From contig OU015525.1 in the NCBI GenBank assembly GCA_907165065.1, positions 32,524,037-32,588,036 on the forward strand: 64,000 nt of DNA, written 5' to 3'. This document shows positions 26,063-40,479 of the stretch, in pieces (the first letter of the stretch is position 1; the number at the start of each line of letters is the position of its first letter). Made by a program: the position numbers and the translations under genes. The notes below the pieces were generated by a model. It searched no databases. It was not told the origin of the DNA and worked only from the letters and a program-made list of their open reading frames with translations. Source of the stretch: Caprimulgus europaeus. Taxonomy: Eukaryota > Chordata > Aves > Caprimulgiformes > Caprimulgidae.

Positions 26063-29000
26063 TCTTCCATTTTCATTGCAACCTTCTCTCTAACCTCTGG
26101 CTGCTGAACCGTTAAGTTGGATCAAACTGACCAAAGTGTCCTCTCATGTCCCATAGCTTTTAGACACTTGGAAAGAGCTGGTGTGCCATTTTGTTTAGAG
26201 ATCTTGCCTAACTAGTCTTTCAGGACACAGTTCGACAAAGAAGTAGCCTGACTTAGCATCTGTCAATTGTTTGTACATTTGTGAAGGACGTCTCTGATGC
26301 AATAGCTGCGTCAAGGATCTTCCTCAGATATATTGTCTTAATGGAAAAAAAAGTCATGGCTTCTAGGTTCAGTATAAGCCATCAGGTAAGTGTACCCAAT
26401 TCCCTGACAAGATTGGTAGCCTGCTGTCTGTGGTTAGTTCTCATGGTGTTTAGAGCCTAAAGACAGGGTGCAGAAAGGTTCAGTTTTCTCTGCCAAGAGG
26501 CAGGGCAATCACTGGTGACTAGGAGAGTGTCTGCTGCTACAGGGAAAGACAGTAAGTAGTGTTTGTGGCAGTATTGACTATTACATTGAATTCTGTATTG
26601 GCACTAAAAACTCGCAAAGAATTTTGAAATTTGCTCTGCCTTAAATCGGATCCACTGCCTGTTACGCTAAAGTATCCTTTCCTGTTATACCTAGTCTTGA
26701 TGTGAGGTCTTTAGTTGTGGTTGTGCATGATGCAGTAAGGTACAACAATGAGCTTGGATATTGGTAGCCAGTTTGTCCGTGGTGATCTCCATCTTACTTT
26801 CAGATGTATTAAACCACAACAGGAACTGAACATCTGACTGAAGATACTATGTGAGACCAAATTATCTGAGTAGAGATGTGTGGCATAAGATAAGGCATAA
26901 GAAGCGATGTTCAACGATGCAGACCCAGAGGCTAATTAAGCTTTTCTGAAAATACTTTTGCACTGATTAAAAGAAGGGCTTGGTCTGTTTGTACTGAAGT
27001 AGGTAAGTTTCTGATATGAGTGACTACCATAGCCAGTTACAATATTCACAAAACTCTCTGTAATTAGCAAAAGCCTGTATAATGTGAGTGCAGTGTTTAT
27101 TGATAACTCCTAGCTCCAGCCTCCTTTGATGTAGGCGCCTACCAAAGATTGTGGATCTCATGGATTGCCTCACATAATAAAATCACATGATTCAAAGATA
27201 GATTCAGAGAGCAAATAATTACAATCACTTCAGGATAGTTTTCACAACAGGTTCTAACATCTCTATGGCTGCTACACTGTCTAGTAGCTACCTATCAATG
27301 ATTTGTTCCTTATTAACCTAAAGGATCAGAATAGAGCCAGACTAAATCAGTGAGTGGTGTTGCAGGACCATGGCTTCAGGGTAAGCAACATGAGGATTTT
27401 GAAGAGGGCCTTTTCCATGCAAAAGCTTTGCACTCACTTGGTCATTCTATATAGAGAGAACAAAGTGGTCCTGTGTGGTGAGTAGTATTTCTTCAAAAGC
27501 AATGCTTGAATTGCCAGAGCATACCACATATGCAAGCGTGAGATGGGCAGTTAGCCAAGTGGCACAGCTTCTATTACATGCGTTATAGAAAACAGGGTAA
27601 CAGTTAAGTTGTGCTTGACCAACTGTCTCCAGGTTTAAGCAAACCTAGCCATTGCAGAAGGTATAGATGGACCTGCAGCATGCCATCTCAGCTATGTCCT
27701 TTTCACAATCCCTGTGACTGATAGCAGCAACAGCAAACACCAAGTAACAGTTTCAAAGGAGGTAGATGTGTGGCAAGGCACAATGGAACGCAAGTTGCTC
27801 ATTGCGCTGTAGCTTAGTGCCATCAAAACTCATCTGCATAAAGATATAAACTGACCCAAGAAAGACTGGTAGAATAGCAGCACTTGCAGAACCAATGTAG
27901 ATGTCAGAGCAAGGAGATAAGAAGTATGAAGAAAATAGCACTTGAAGTTTTTCACATACAGAGCAAAACAGCTTTTGCTAAAGAAATGCAAAATACATTA
28001 ATCATTAAAATTGTATCTCTGTACATTTCCAAACACCTACAGCTATTCCTGGAAATACTTGGCAGGATCTGGAAAGAAATCACACTGAAGCAGTGATATC
28101 TTTTACTGAAATATCTTAAGATACTGAAAGAAATGAAAAGATAGTAGCAAACTCAACTCTTGTTCCCATCCCTCAATGTAATTGTAACATGTCAGTTAAA
28201 TTCTCAAAACTAGCTCCATTAATTAGTTTGCAGACATACAACTGTTTTAAGACACATTTAATTGTGAAAAGTTATTTTTCACATTCAAATGATCATTCTT
28301 ACCACTGAAGTATGAGCTTAACTCTTGCTTAAAGAAGATGTTAGTGAAGGGACATGCAAGGAAAAGCAGGTACTTGGTTGTCCGTGATTGCAGAGAGACA
28401 TTACTTACTTTTTAAGGAATTGCTCACAAAAATGACTTTTTTCAGATCTACTTTTTGAAGTAGAATTCATATAGTTTTATAAAAGTATTCATTTTTTTTT
28501 TTTAAGATATGTTAACAAAAGTAACAGTGTTAATACTCTCCTTGTTATTTTTTTTTCCTCTTGTAAGACCTTAGAGGATGGAGGGAAATTTTAATTCCAT
28601 TATAGAAGTAAAAGCCCTTTCTTGGCAGTTTGTAAGCAGGTGATATTCTGCTAGTGACTGTCTTTTCAGTAATGCATTGGTCTAAATCCTGAATTCTATT
28701 ATTTTACATCTACAGCAACTGCAAGGATATTTTTTATAAACAGCAAACTTCATCTCATAAAAATTCATTACATAAGGACATAAACAAGTACTTTTCCTTC
28801 CAGTCATTGGCAGTAAGTGATTCATCAGTTTTCCACAGAAAACCAATTTCGTTGCAGATGTTCTGTAATTTCCAGGCTCCCTGAATTGTAGAATCATATC
28901 ATCCAATCCCAGCACAAGGAATGTAGGAATTTTTTTTTTAAAAAAGGGGGGGGAAAAAGACTGTGCTTAGTCTTTTTAATAGGATTGAATATCATTTGCT

Positions 29001-30168
29001 GTCTCATCAGTTTTGAGAAATAACCATAAAGTAATCAGCTTGACATTCTTTCCTTTCCTCTACAGGCTATCAGCTTACCCACAATGCTGATTTCATAGCA
29101 AGTGCATAAGTGAATAACTTGCGGGAGAGAAAAAAACTTCCTTCGAGGTTAAACAAAATGTAACAGGTTTACATAGCTGTGTTTCTTTCTTTCCTTCATT
29201 CTTTCCTTTCTTCTTTATTTTGTCTCTTCTTTCCTCCCTCCTTTCTTCATTCCTTCCTTCCCTTCTTCCCTTCTTTCTTAATATTTCAAAACATAGAAAT
29301 TTCCCATCATTATTAGCCACTAATTTTCAGGCTTGCCTTTTTTATTTCTTAAAAAAAAAAAAAGTGTTTACTTTTCTAAGAACCAGTAATTAACTATTAA
29401 TTCAGTTATGTTTTATCCCAGTGAGCCAGAAATAAAGGATGGACCTAAAAGCTGCTTTTTGCAAGTGTATGCAATTTTGTTTAATTCTGTTCTGTATAGC
29501 ATATAGAATCCACCCTACTATATTTCCATTGCATTAAGTTATGTAGATATTAAATTAATTTCTGATAGCTGAAGAAGGGAAAGGAGACAAAGGAAAGAAT
29601 ATATTCAGTTGAAAATGAAAAGGGATGGAGAAAGTTTGAAGCTGAGAAACCAGAACAGTAGCTAGCAAGCAGCAGGAATCATAAAAAAAGAATTATTTTC
29701 CAGTAGGGAGAATGTATTTCATCAATAACTCCAAGACAGGTTTGAATTTAGCCCTTAGAGAAGAAGCTGATAGTAGCAAAATCCACGGATTAAGTCAGCA
29801 AGTAAATGTTGGTTTATACTGCTTTGTCTTGTTGTAAGTCTTCTATTTCCCATTTTGTTTTCTCTATCACTAGTATTCTTAACATAGCATGATGAGAAAA
29901 CATTTCTCCAAATGTGTGTGAATCACTGAACTAATAACAGAGCAAGAGTCAATATTGTATCTGTATCCACAAAAAAATTTGATGCTGAAAAAAATGGTGA
30001 AAGTACTAAAGGAGAAACCTTTGTTCAAAGACTGAGAAAACAGCAAAATCCGGATCAAACTGAGTTTTGTTGACATGATCAGATTCAGGATTTCACGAGA
30101 TTTAACAGCTATGCTATGTGTATACTAGAAAACCAAACATGCTCGTCAGGACTTGGTTTTTTTGTTAC
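26063..30168. other. Intergenic, unassigned
   Basis: Sequence of slightly higher complexity (about 26,100-27,950) followed by AT-rich sequence. I recognise no gene or repeat family. A poly-T run (about 28493-28503) and a C/T-rich tract (29178-29280) are present. Confidence 0.4.
29178..29280. repeat. Imperfect C/T-rich (TTCC/TTTC) microsatellite tract
   Basis: About 100 bp of almost pure pyrimidine made of irregular CTTT and TTCC units. It is the second long polypyrimidine tract in the window after the minisatellite, and a degenerate one. Confidence 0.8.
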
Positions 30169-30592
30169 TGTGATAGATACACTGGGCTAGCCCTTGGCTA
30201 GCAGCCAACACAGCCATTCAGCCACTTCCTCCCCACCCCCAGGGGATAGGGCAGAGGACTGGGGGGCAAGGGTAAGGAGGCTTGTAGGTTGAGATAGAAC
30301 AGTTGAATGATAGAAATAAAAGAAAACTTCAAATAATATTAATATTAAAGTTGAAGTGATAATGATAACAGTAACAAAATAGGAAAGGGGAGATACCCAG
30401 TGCAACTGCTCACCACCCACCAACCAAGCCCGTCCCATTCCCAGATAACGATCCCGGAGGAGCAACAATCCTGAACCAAAACTGCAATCCTGGAAAAATG
30501 AGAGCCTGAGTGAAAGCCAGAGAGAGCTAAAAGAGGAAGAGACCCTCACTAATATACTGGACCTGACGTGATATGATATAGAATATCTGGTT
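30169..30592 (+). mobile_element. Truncated endogenous-retrovirus LTR (avian ERV type)
   Basis: The segment begins with TGTGATAG and then GGGCTAGCCCTTGGCTAGC. It continues with the C-rich CCACTTCCTCCCC and GGTTGAGATAGA blocks and ends near GATATAGAATATCT. The layout parallels the solo LTR at 40808, which has GGTTGACCTTG, GCCACTCTATCCTCC, GAGTTGAGACAAA and GGTATGGAATATCC in the same order. The 3' third is missing, so the element is truncated. No internal retroviral genes are present. The family name cannot be fixed without a repeat library. Confidence 0.7.
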
Positions 30593-30924
30593 TCATATAT
30601 AAATGTCAATTTAGCTTATTAATTTGAATATTCCTACCCTCTTGAATCTTATGCTTGTAGACTAACAGAACATGAAGTCCTTCACTTCTAGTGACAAAAA
30701 TGCAAACACTGGTGTGTTATCAGTGTCTCTCTCATAACAAGTCCCAGGCTGAAAGCAAAATGCAGCACTATTGCAACTACTGAAAAAGAAACACAGTTCT
30801 GTTTAAGCTAAAAACCAGAACAATCCACCCCTTATTCCATACCATTTATGTCATGCTCAGGTTTTCATACGTCCTAATGGTTTAGATTAATTACTACTAC
30901 ATTTTTTTTTTTTTTTTAAGAATA

Positions 30925-31015
30925 TAAATATATATCTATATACACACACACACATATATACAAATATCATACCCTTAGTTCATGGATTGTCTCATCTATA
31001 TATGTGTATATATAT
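30925..31015. repeat. TA/CA dinucleotide microsatellite
   Basis: Alternating ATATAT and ACACACACAC runs with a short unique interruption, then TATATATGTGTATATATA. This is simple-sequence DNA. Confidence 0.85.
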
Positions 31016-32194
31016 TGAGTTCATTTAGTCCATAACTTCAAGTTCCATCTAAAAACCAGGACAGTTACTAAGGCCAGTCTACATGGCACAGTCACCATCT
31101 ATGTTTGTAAACTCACTATCAGAACAAAAAAAGTTTGGATACTTGGGCTCAGCTGAATATATTTATATGTATATCTAGAAACAACCACAGAGACCTATTT
31201 TCTAAGTTATTTCAAATATATTTCACATGGTAAGCACTTCCCATGTGTTGCAGCTATGCTCACAGATTGTGCAATGTAGCTGATCTCAATAATAGATAAA
31301 AACAGAGAGAGGACACATGCTGCCTTATTATACTAACCTCCACAGAAAATGGACATCCGTAGAAGTTAGGGAGCCATCAAAGGAGCATCAGCTCCAACTT
31401 GGACATCACTGATTCTGTGGAAGGATCTGTGTGTGCTCCCAGAGTGCTCTCTGCTTCGTTATTGCTTCTCCCCTCCACTTCTTTCCAGGGCAGAATCCCT
31501 GAGTGGTTTCCCTCCTGTGACTGCTAGAATAAGCAGAAGAGATAAAACTGCTGGTGTCCATGTTTCCAAGATAAAATCTGTATGATTTGCTAAGAACAGT
31601 GCTACAGACATCATCTCCCTATGCCCATTCAAGTTCTTGCTGTGCAAGGACACTGGGGCAAAGTCTAGACTGGGTTTAAGCATTACTTATCTCCTAAACT
31701 CTTTCTTTCCAACCTTATTTCTGGCTCCAAAAAACACAGGACCAAGATTTGGACTGTGTGGCAACAAAGAAAATCTGAATTTGGCATACTTCCTAGAGGA
31801 CAGTGCACTTGAACTACCTGTATTTGTCCTTTGCAGGTTAAAAACCCAAAAACTTAAGCCCATACTAAAGCCCTGAGCACATCCAGTCTCTTATCCCTTG
31901 AGAGACCTATGGAATTTATCATATATGTCTGTATTTAACTGTGTTGTAAACAATATGGATGACTAACAAACCTAAACTCAAGAACAGGCTCAGTTACTTA
32001 GCTTGATAGCTCCAGCACATATAGAAAGGATAAACACTGATGTTGTCATTAGTCCCGCTTTCCTTGTGTATCCATGAAGATAGAGCTATGGAGTAAGTGC
32101 CAACCAACTCGGAGAGATCTGTTCAGTCCTAAATTCAAGTATGGTGAAGAATGAGAGATTGCACTCAGATAATAATGAAGAATAGATTTCTTTA

Positions 32195-32230
32195 TATATG
32201 TGTATATATATATGTATACATATATGTGTT
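32195..32230. repeat. TATATG-rich microsatellite
   Basis: Alternating TA/TG dinucleotides, partly self-complementary around GTATAC. Confidence 0.8.
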
Positions 32231-34799
32231 GGTTATTAACTGTTATCTTTAGGATGTACTGTTGTAGCATTCTATACTTTCTTCGGAAAGCAGTGCAGCT
32301 GTTCCCCAGGGTGGCAGAGGTTGTAAGATCAGACGCCTAAAGAGAAGATTTTACGCAGTCTTATAAGAATGAGCTGTGGCAAGACTTAAAAATATGGTCC
32401 AGGAGAAAAAAAGCTATACACATATGGACAGAAATAAAAATAAGAGGAAGTAATTTCAAATAAAATCTTAAGGAGGACTTGAAAAAGGTGAAGGCACTTA
32501 GCAGCTGGGGACAAGACAATTTACCTCATGCAGCCTGGTAGGGTTGAGGAGACTGGCACATAAAATGAAGAAAAGTTCATTCTTACTGAAGTATTGAAAA
32601 ATCCTATTGAATTAAATTTTTCCTTGAAGATGCCTCGCTGGAGCTTTCTGTCTGAAAAACAATCAGCCTGCTAACTGCAGGCTCCAAGTGAATATGTGAG
32701 AAAAGATTTTTCTTTCTGTGTTATAGGTTACACTGACATGTGGAATGGAAGCTTAATACTGTACTTTATCATTAGTCCAATGAAATTACAGATATCAACT
32801 TCTTTAATAAATTAAAGTTATACCGCATGGAGAAAAGGATTAAACCACATACGGAATTAAGGCCATCTTCATTCTTTTCTAGTCTTAGACCCATTGAAAT
32901 GGAAAGGACCAGCTTGAGAAAGTTGCTATGAGATCATAATCACAAGTGTCAGAATAATACATTTTTATTTAAAATAGGAAATGTTGATTAATGAATATAC
33001 TTAACAAATAATGACTAAAGTATTGTAAGCATCTATGTTCTATCAAATTTCAGATAAAACATTTAATTTGTATGTCAAAAAGCCAATGAAAATTGAAAGT
33101 CTTCAAGGTAAATCCAACCACCACGCGAAGTTAAAACTGAAGAACACAACGATTTTATAAGGACTTGATTAGAAGCCCCTTGATACTGAGAAGCAAGAGG
33201 AAATGTTTCCAGCATGCAAGCTCAATAGGACTTAAACCAAAGAACAAAAATGAAAATTATTTAGCTATTAGAGTTTCCTGTAAGCATGTTGTTGAAACTA
33301 AGGTAAGATGAGCCAATTGCTTTGGAAGCAATTAATTAATTTAAAGGTGAGATACTGGAGAAGATACTGTGTATATAGCACATTAAAATTAGAAATAAAT
33401 AAGCAATAAATTAAATTGATGATAAAGAAACTTAAGCCTACATAAAAATTCAACTTGTTAAACCCTGAACAGAAGGGTTCTAAGACTCACTAAACCAAAT
33501 CCTCCTACAGTGTCTACTGTAATAGCTACACTGATTTCATTTGTGTTAAGACAATTTAAATAGGTATTATGCCCTGAAAACACTGGAATGATATTTTGCA
33601 TGCAAGATTTTTGATCCTTTTGTTCTGGGAACCAACAGTCCAAGAATGTTGCATAGCTAGGAATCTGAAACTTCAAGACATTGACTCTTCTCTCTCACAT
33701 TTAGATGTAATTTGTGATGTATAATACACAACTCACTGTGATGACCACGTCGGCTTCCTGTGCATATCATGGATTTTGCTCTTATTGATTCACATCAGTG
33801 TATTGACAAGGAAATAAGTCAACAGACTGTCTATCCAAACCAAGTGAAATAATTTTAATGCTATGAACAGATTGTTTCCTATATGCTAATAGACACTTGC
33901 AGAAGACAGGAAATGAGATACTGGTCCAGTGCCTGGCTGTTGATCACTCCTTTTACTAGTAACAACAAAAGTTTATCATAGATATGAATCTTTCTAAGTT
34001 TTTTAGGGAAAAAACATCTGTACTAACAGAACAGGAATCACAAAATGCTCTTGAAATTATGGTAGTTTGAAATAAACTGATAATTCAATTTTTAATGTGG
34101 AAATATCATAAAAGCAATTTTACTTAATAAATAATAAATTTCTGGTGGTTTTACTTGATAAATACTAAATCAAGACATTTCTTTTTACCAAACCACCACT
34201 TGACTAATTCTAACTAAAATATTTCTAATAAAGTACTTTATGCATAAGTTTATTTCTATGTACAGCACATATTATTTCTAATATGAAAGTGTAGTTGCAT
34301 GCAATGGGAAAACAGTCAAGCCTAAAGCAAGTGCAAAGCAGGAAAAATGCATTGCTGGTGATGTTAGCTGAAATGACAGCTACTTATACAGAGAAAGCAT
34401 AACCTGAAATAGTGCTTCACTTAAAAGCCAAATAGATTAATATGGCTTTAATAGTTAAATTTGAAAAATCTTACAAGAAGCACAGTGTACAACTTATAGT
34501 TTTCCACTATCCAGTAAAATGATGAACTTCAGGAAAAAATGTTTTGGTAACTTGTAATTGAGAACAAGAAGTATGCCTTATGTGTAAGAAAAAGACTGAG
34601 ATAGCACTAATTTGGGAATGGTTTGTACCTCCAAAGTTTACACTTGCTTCCATTAACAATTCCAACAGCCTTTTTACTTTTGATCTGAAGAAAGCTTTCC
34701 TGGCAAATTGGAAAGGACCGTTACTACAGATTCTTCTGTGGAATGGTGCCTACTAAAAAGAAAAGTGAATTAAAAAAAAATACTGTTTATTATTTAATA

Positions 34800-34973
34800 G
34801 GATCATAGAATGGTTTGGGTTGTAAGGGACCTTTCAAGGTCATCTAGTCCAACCCCCTGGCCATGAGCAGGCATAACTTCTACTAGATAAGGTTGCTCAG
34901 AGCCCGATCCAGCCCAGCCTTTCATGTTTCCAGGGATGGGGCTTCTGCCACCTCTCTGGTCAACCTGATTTCT
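34800..34973 (-). mobile_element. Short CR1 3' end fragment (minus strand)
   Basis: It starts with GATCATAGAATGGTTTGGGT, the reverse complement of a CR1 tail, and continues with the conserved GGTCATCTAGTCCAACCCCC block and the CR1 3' terminal region. Only about 170 bp remain, a typical severe 5' truncation. Confidence 0.93.
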
Positions 34974-37900
34974 TGATAGAAATTACAAACTCTGACGAAA
35001 TATATTTGTTTGAACTTTGATAGCATCATTATTTAGTCATCTTTGTATGGCATTATATTATTCTGGGATTGCTTATTTCATTTATATTGTAATTTAATTT
35101 AACACCAAGTCCTGAATCTTTCTACTAGTTAATGGATCCAAACTCACCAGAAATATAACACGAGTAATCAGCCAATAATTAGCAAAATTAATTCATTTCT
35201 ATTGTGCAAAGGAAAAAGCAAGATAATGGGCTGTATTAATTAGTGCACTCTTTTTCTTCTCGTGCCTTAGGTGGGTTACTTGCTGAAATATATAGCAGTA
35301 TATAGCGGAGTTTGCTCTTAGGAATCTTGGGAAAGCTGTTACAGCTGAATTTCATAGCTATTATATGGGGGAAAAAAGCAGATATGTAGAAATTAATAGC
35401 TTCCTAGGAACATTTAAAGAAGACTTATTTTAAACTTCATACACACAAACCAAATAGTAAATAAGATAAATGTGATTAGTTCTTAAACAGAAATGATCAG
35501 GCTCTAAGAACATATTCAATAAAGTATTCCAGCACCTAAGTCTGAGAGAGTGATCCACAACCTCCACAAAATATTTAGGCACCTTGCTTTCTGCTGATAG
35601 CTTTGTTGCTACAGCAAATTCCTTAGACATGTATGACTTCACAGTACAGGTCTTTTGGTAGAGCAGAACATGCCAATGCTCACCTTGTGCCTAAGATAAG
35701 TTGGGTTTTAAAAAGCAGCTGTCCTTCTACCTATGTCTCCTGAAAGGCCTGTTTCAGCAGTCTTGCACCAGGATCTCCACATATACATAGAATCTGTGAT
35801 TCTGTGTGATTCTGTGATTCTGTGATATACACTGACAACCGTGAGTCATACATAAAACACAGAAAGAGGCAGTGAGAGGTGCACCTGTCTATATCCGTAT
35901 TTTTTAATATAATAATAGGTAAAAATGAGAGATTTTATTTCTGTGATTTCCACTCCTGGAAGTTCAACTCATATAGGTCTGTGAGGAGCTTACACTAGCT
36001 CTAGAATAGGCTGCAGCAGTCAAATATGTAAGCATTTATAGTATCTAGATGTGTCTTTTTAATGACCTATTTCTCTATTTTCTGTGTTATCACAGAACTA
36101 TGCTTTCCACTGGGAGAAAGTTATACCTTATTTTCAGCTGAAAAGTTAAGAGAGTACTATGTTGGCAGAAATATTTTGTCAATTAATATATCTTCTTCTT
36201 ACCTCTGCTGATTGATTGCTACTGCTCTATCTCTTCTTGGAGCTCAGCTCTTGGGATATACTAAAGATCAACTTCCACAGATGTCAATGGCAACTGAGTC
36301 TTTCAACAAGAGCTGATGGCATTCAATGCATCATTGAATGTAATAGGTTCTACATTTGTCTTTTTTCCTTCTTCATCTTTATCTACTAGACCTAAATTAT
36401 ATTCAGTTGCGTAATTTCCAGGTTTGTTTTTTTTTATAAGAGATTCATTACAAACTGTAAAATTTTATTTTACCTTGTGCTAATAAAAATTAGAAACTCT
36501 TATGCCCTGATGTTCAATTCTGAAAAATGACACATGAAAAAACACTTCATACTATCTTTTTTAGGAACAGAAAAAACCCTTCCAATTTAACTTACAACAC
36601 ACCACTTTACTCAATTTCTGGGCTTGAGTCCAGAAAACCCTTTGAGAATGTAGACCTTAATATACTGTCTAAGAAAACAATTGTCTACTATTCTTGAAAA
36701 ACAAAATCTTCTATTTTGCATAATACCTGTTTTAGCAACTTAAAAACATAATTTTTCTTACTTTTTTCCACAGCCTCATAGATTGGAACTGCAGTACAGA
36801 CAATCATATAGCAAAAAACCATGTTTTATATGAAGAGTTTAGAATACTTTTCATACTGAAATCTTCTGTATATAGACCTCACACACAGTATATATACTGT
36901 TAGATGGGTTACGGTGTATACATACATACATACATAGGAACTTTGGCTTTCAGGTTCGATAGCTGAGGACAAAGATTTGCTGATGTGCAGTTCCTCCTCC
37001 TCACAGTGAATTTGGGCTGAGTCTTTATTTCCATTTGCATAAAAGTACCCTCAAATGCATTCAGATTCTCTTTGAACAGCCTTGGGAGCTGCATTTCCTT
37101 CATTTCAGCTAAAAAGTGAGACAGTACATAATCAAAGTAAATATGTCTTTGTCTGCTATTTCCTTCCCACCTTCAAAGCTGTTGATAGTGTTCAACTGTT
37201 ATCTTAAACAGCATTTGATTTTGCCCTCCAAACACTACATGAATTTCATGCATAAACTGAAGAAATATAAGTTGACGGCTGTGAGACACAGAAGGTCTGG
37301 CAGAAGGAGTAGCTGCATGGGCTTACCCAGGGTGCAGATCCATCAATACAGTTTTATATAGACCGTCACAAGAAGAGTGGAGTTATGCAATACACAGACC
37401 CATTCTAAGTCCTGTCTGGATATGTAATTTTGGTACTGCCGTTTATAAATGTATGCGTATCTATTAGGGGCAGAAGAGAGAAAGAAAATGAAGGAATCTA
37501 ATAAGGATTGCCAATTCAGACCATAATTTATTCTTAATGACAAACTTCCTTCACAGTTTCCCTAGGACTGATTTCACCTGGTGGGGTAGAAGTGAAAGGG
37601 CAATTTCAAAGTAAATGTAGCATCCCCTCAATTCTTCTTTTTTTTTTTTTTTTTTTTTACAAAACTTACAGATTTGCACATCCACAATTTATTTTTGTTC
37701 CTGCCATCTGTACCAGCAGAAGAGCAAAAACCATACTCACCTGATAGCTCATGTAAACTGTTTCCAATGACAACTGCACTAATTGTCCATTTACTTCCTT
37801 GCTCTGGTGTCCCAAGCCCTTTTACACAGACTGGTAATTTAAGGAAGTTGAGCAGGACTGGAGAACAGAGCGACTGGCATACTCAATCTCTGTTTTTATG

Positions 37901-40479
37901 AAATTGACGATATTCTTGATAAGAAGAATTTTAAAATTTCTCTTTCATGAAACATTTTGTCCACGTTGATATTTTTCTGTGCAATAGTCAAATGCAGGTA
38001 TTAGATAAGCTTGTAGATGTTGCACAGAAGTTCTGTAAGGATCTACTTTTGAAGTAGTGAAGACAATAGGAAAGTTTCAAACAGCAGCAGAAGAAAAAAT
38101 GAGCCTTACATTCAACTATTTTTCTTGTTCTTGCTATTGGCTGCTGCTATGTTACAAATATTTAATTTATGGTCAAGTTCATGTGTAAAACCTATTAGGA
38201 CATTTTCTGTCTTCAAGACTATTTCTTACTCTTTAATAAACAACCAAACAAATGAAATAGTACTGAGTGAAGAGACTTCAGAATTTAAGAAAAGGGGAAT
38301 AATGTTTCATTCTCTTGGTTTTTTTTGCTTTATTCTGCTCTAAAAATGCAACAGAGATATATGACCAGGATCTTTCCAACTCATTCGGCCAAAAAGAAAA
38401 TTGTGTATAGAGCATTTTCCAAGCTTTCCTAAAAATTGAATCTATTACAGTAAGCATGGCCTAGATGTAAAAGTAAACTGTATTTTGAAAATTTCCTTGT
38501 TTAACCCATAATCCACACCAGTGTCCTTCTCACACTCCTACCTTGGATTTTTCTGTTGGAAATCAAACAGTGGTAAGATGCAGTGGAGTGCTCAGGTTCT
38601 ATTCCAACACCAAATCAAAACATGGTTTGAGCTTTCAAAGGGGATTTGGGGAGTACACCTGAATCTCACAACATAGTCATAAGCTATAGTTACAAGCCTA
38701 CCTTAGTACCTCAGCTGTATTGAGTGGATTGTCTGATGCTATCAGGTACCAGACATCTTTTTCAGCACTGGAGGAGGAAAAATGTCTCCACTCCTCCTTC
38801 CCTTGCCTGAAACACAGCATCTAAGACCCAGAGAACAGGACTGTTTTATTTTCAAATCCCAGATAAATTCTCCAAGACTGTAAGTGGTGTTGTCTCGTGT
38901 TCTACAAATTTTTAGGAAAGAAAACTTATGAAACTTAAACATTCATTGAATTTCTAAGTGTAACTGCAAAGCAATAGTGAAGAGGGAGGCATTATAAGAC
39001 TCAGTTTGTGCCTATCAGTATTACAAATAAATGCTTTATACAAAAAAATTGCTTTTACAGAAGATTAAGGAAGGACTTGAGTGACTGTAATCCACCTTTT
39101 TAAAGAAAATATGTATCCCATAATTTGTTATATATAACATAGCTAACCAACAATGCAACTGAAAGAGTAGTCTTGATTGTTTTCTTTGGGTTTTGTTTTT
39201 TTGTTGGGTTTTTTTTTTCAAGTCTAGCTAAATCTTTCTTAAAAATGGATTATAAGTTTAGATTGGACAAATAAAAGACTTTCAAAAACTGAAATATTTT
39301 CGAAAGGTGGCAAACATCAGGATTCTGAAAAGTCCTTCATAGCGGAGGACCCAAAGCAAGACACATGGATCCTATGGTCACTTTTTTGAAAATCTTGGCA
39401 ATCTCATTTTAAAATTTTAATCTAATTTCCTGTGCTTATTTACAGAGCAGTGCAAGCTAAGCCCTTTGTTGAACTGCAGCCATCCTGTGAGTTTATGTTA
39501 TCAGTTATAAAAACCTATGCTGTCCCAATTTCACAAGTCCTTAATTACTCATCTCCTCCCACAGAAACCATTAGCAAGTGATATACGATATGTATTTCTG
39601 AAAATATAACATGGAAGGCAAAGCCAAGTATCAGGCTATTCAGAACTTATCCATATTTTGGTGACTCAGAACAAAGCACAGAAGTATAAGGAGATTAATA
39701 AAATTAAGAGTTCATACTTGTTCCCAGTTCCAGTTGGTCTTATTATATGCTACACTATTCTAAGGTTAAAAATAAGCCCTTCTAGTTTTAAGCTTTTAAA
39801 TTATAACTTTAATCCTTTCTCTCATTTAAATGTGATATACTATATTCAAAGCAGATGGGTTGTAAATATTAATGATTTAGTTAGTTAGTTAAATGCTACC
39901 CATTGCAAACCAAAGAGGTCAGCAAAATGCAATTTCATAACTTTCTGCTGATTATTGAAATGTATTTTCCACATGACCACAAAAAATGTTGTTCAAGTTT
40001 TTTTTAATATTTGAACTCAATATTTCCTCATAGAAAAGTACTCTGGTAGCAAGTGTTTTTAAGGAGTCCATCAAACTGTGAGTCATATTGCATTTGGTAC
40101 AGAAAAACAAACATTGCATACAGTTAAGGAAGGGAGAAATGTGATCTGGATAATTACAGACATAGTAATTGTACCTCATGAAGATTTTAGAACAAATCTG
40201 GATCAAAGTACAATTAATTATATAAATCAGAAGTGAAATAAAATTATAGGTAGTTTTCAGCAAGGCAGATCATGCCAAGGTAATGCTGTACCTTTCTTGG
40301 CTAAATTGATAGGTCTTCTAGGCAAAGAAAATGCAGTAGCTAAAATATAGCTGGACATCAGATTTCCTACATAGTAATTCCCATAGGAAATTATTAAGTT
40401 AATTAAAATAGACTAGCACAAGAATTGTAATATTGGTAGGAAAAGAGTGCAGGTAATACTGTTAAGGGAAACTTGTTAG
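34974..40479. other. Intergenic, unassigned apart from small repeats
   Basis: AT-rich sequence containing a CR1-tail-like octamer repeat (35787-35826), a small CATACATA run (36917-36936), a poly-T run (37638-37659) and a G/T-rich run (39186-39220). No gene was seen. Confidence 0.45.
35787..35826 (+). repeat. CR1-type 3' tail repeat, (ATTCTGTG)n
   Basis: Reads AATCTGTGATTCTGTGTG then ATTCTGTGATTCTGTGAT. These are the 8-bp units that terminate CR1 elements on the sense strand. I cannot see a convincing CR1 body upstream, so it may be an extremely truncated insertion or an old copy whose body has decayed. Confidence 0.7.

Larger units (their letters stand above)
30593..34799. other. Intergenic, unassigned
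   Basis: AT-rich unique sequence with poly-T (30902-30918), a TA/CA microsatellite (30925-31015) and a second TA/TG tract (32195-32230). No gene was seen. Confidence 0.45.

Noticed and set aside
25224..26093. Open frames of 289 (+) and 272 (-) codons
   Set aside because: They are direct translations of the 12-bp minisatellite and have no non-repetitive protein content.
36320..36340. 9-bp inverted repeat CATTCAATG/CATTGAATG
   Set aside because: It is short and AT-rich, so it is expected by chance in a window of this size.
36945..36965. tRNA-like B box (GGTTCGATAGC)
   Set aside because: No matching A box or cloverleaf could be found around it.
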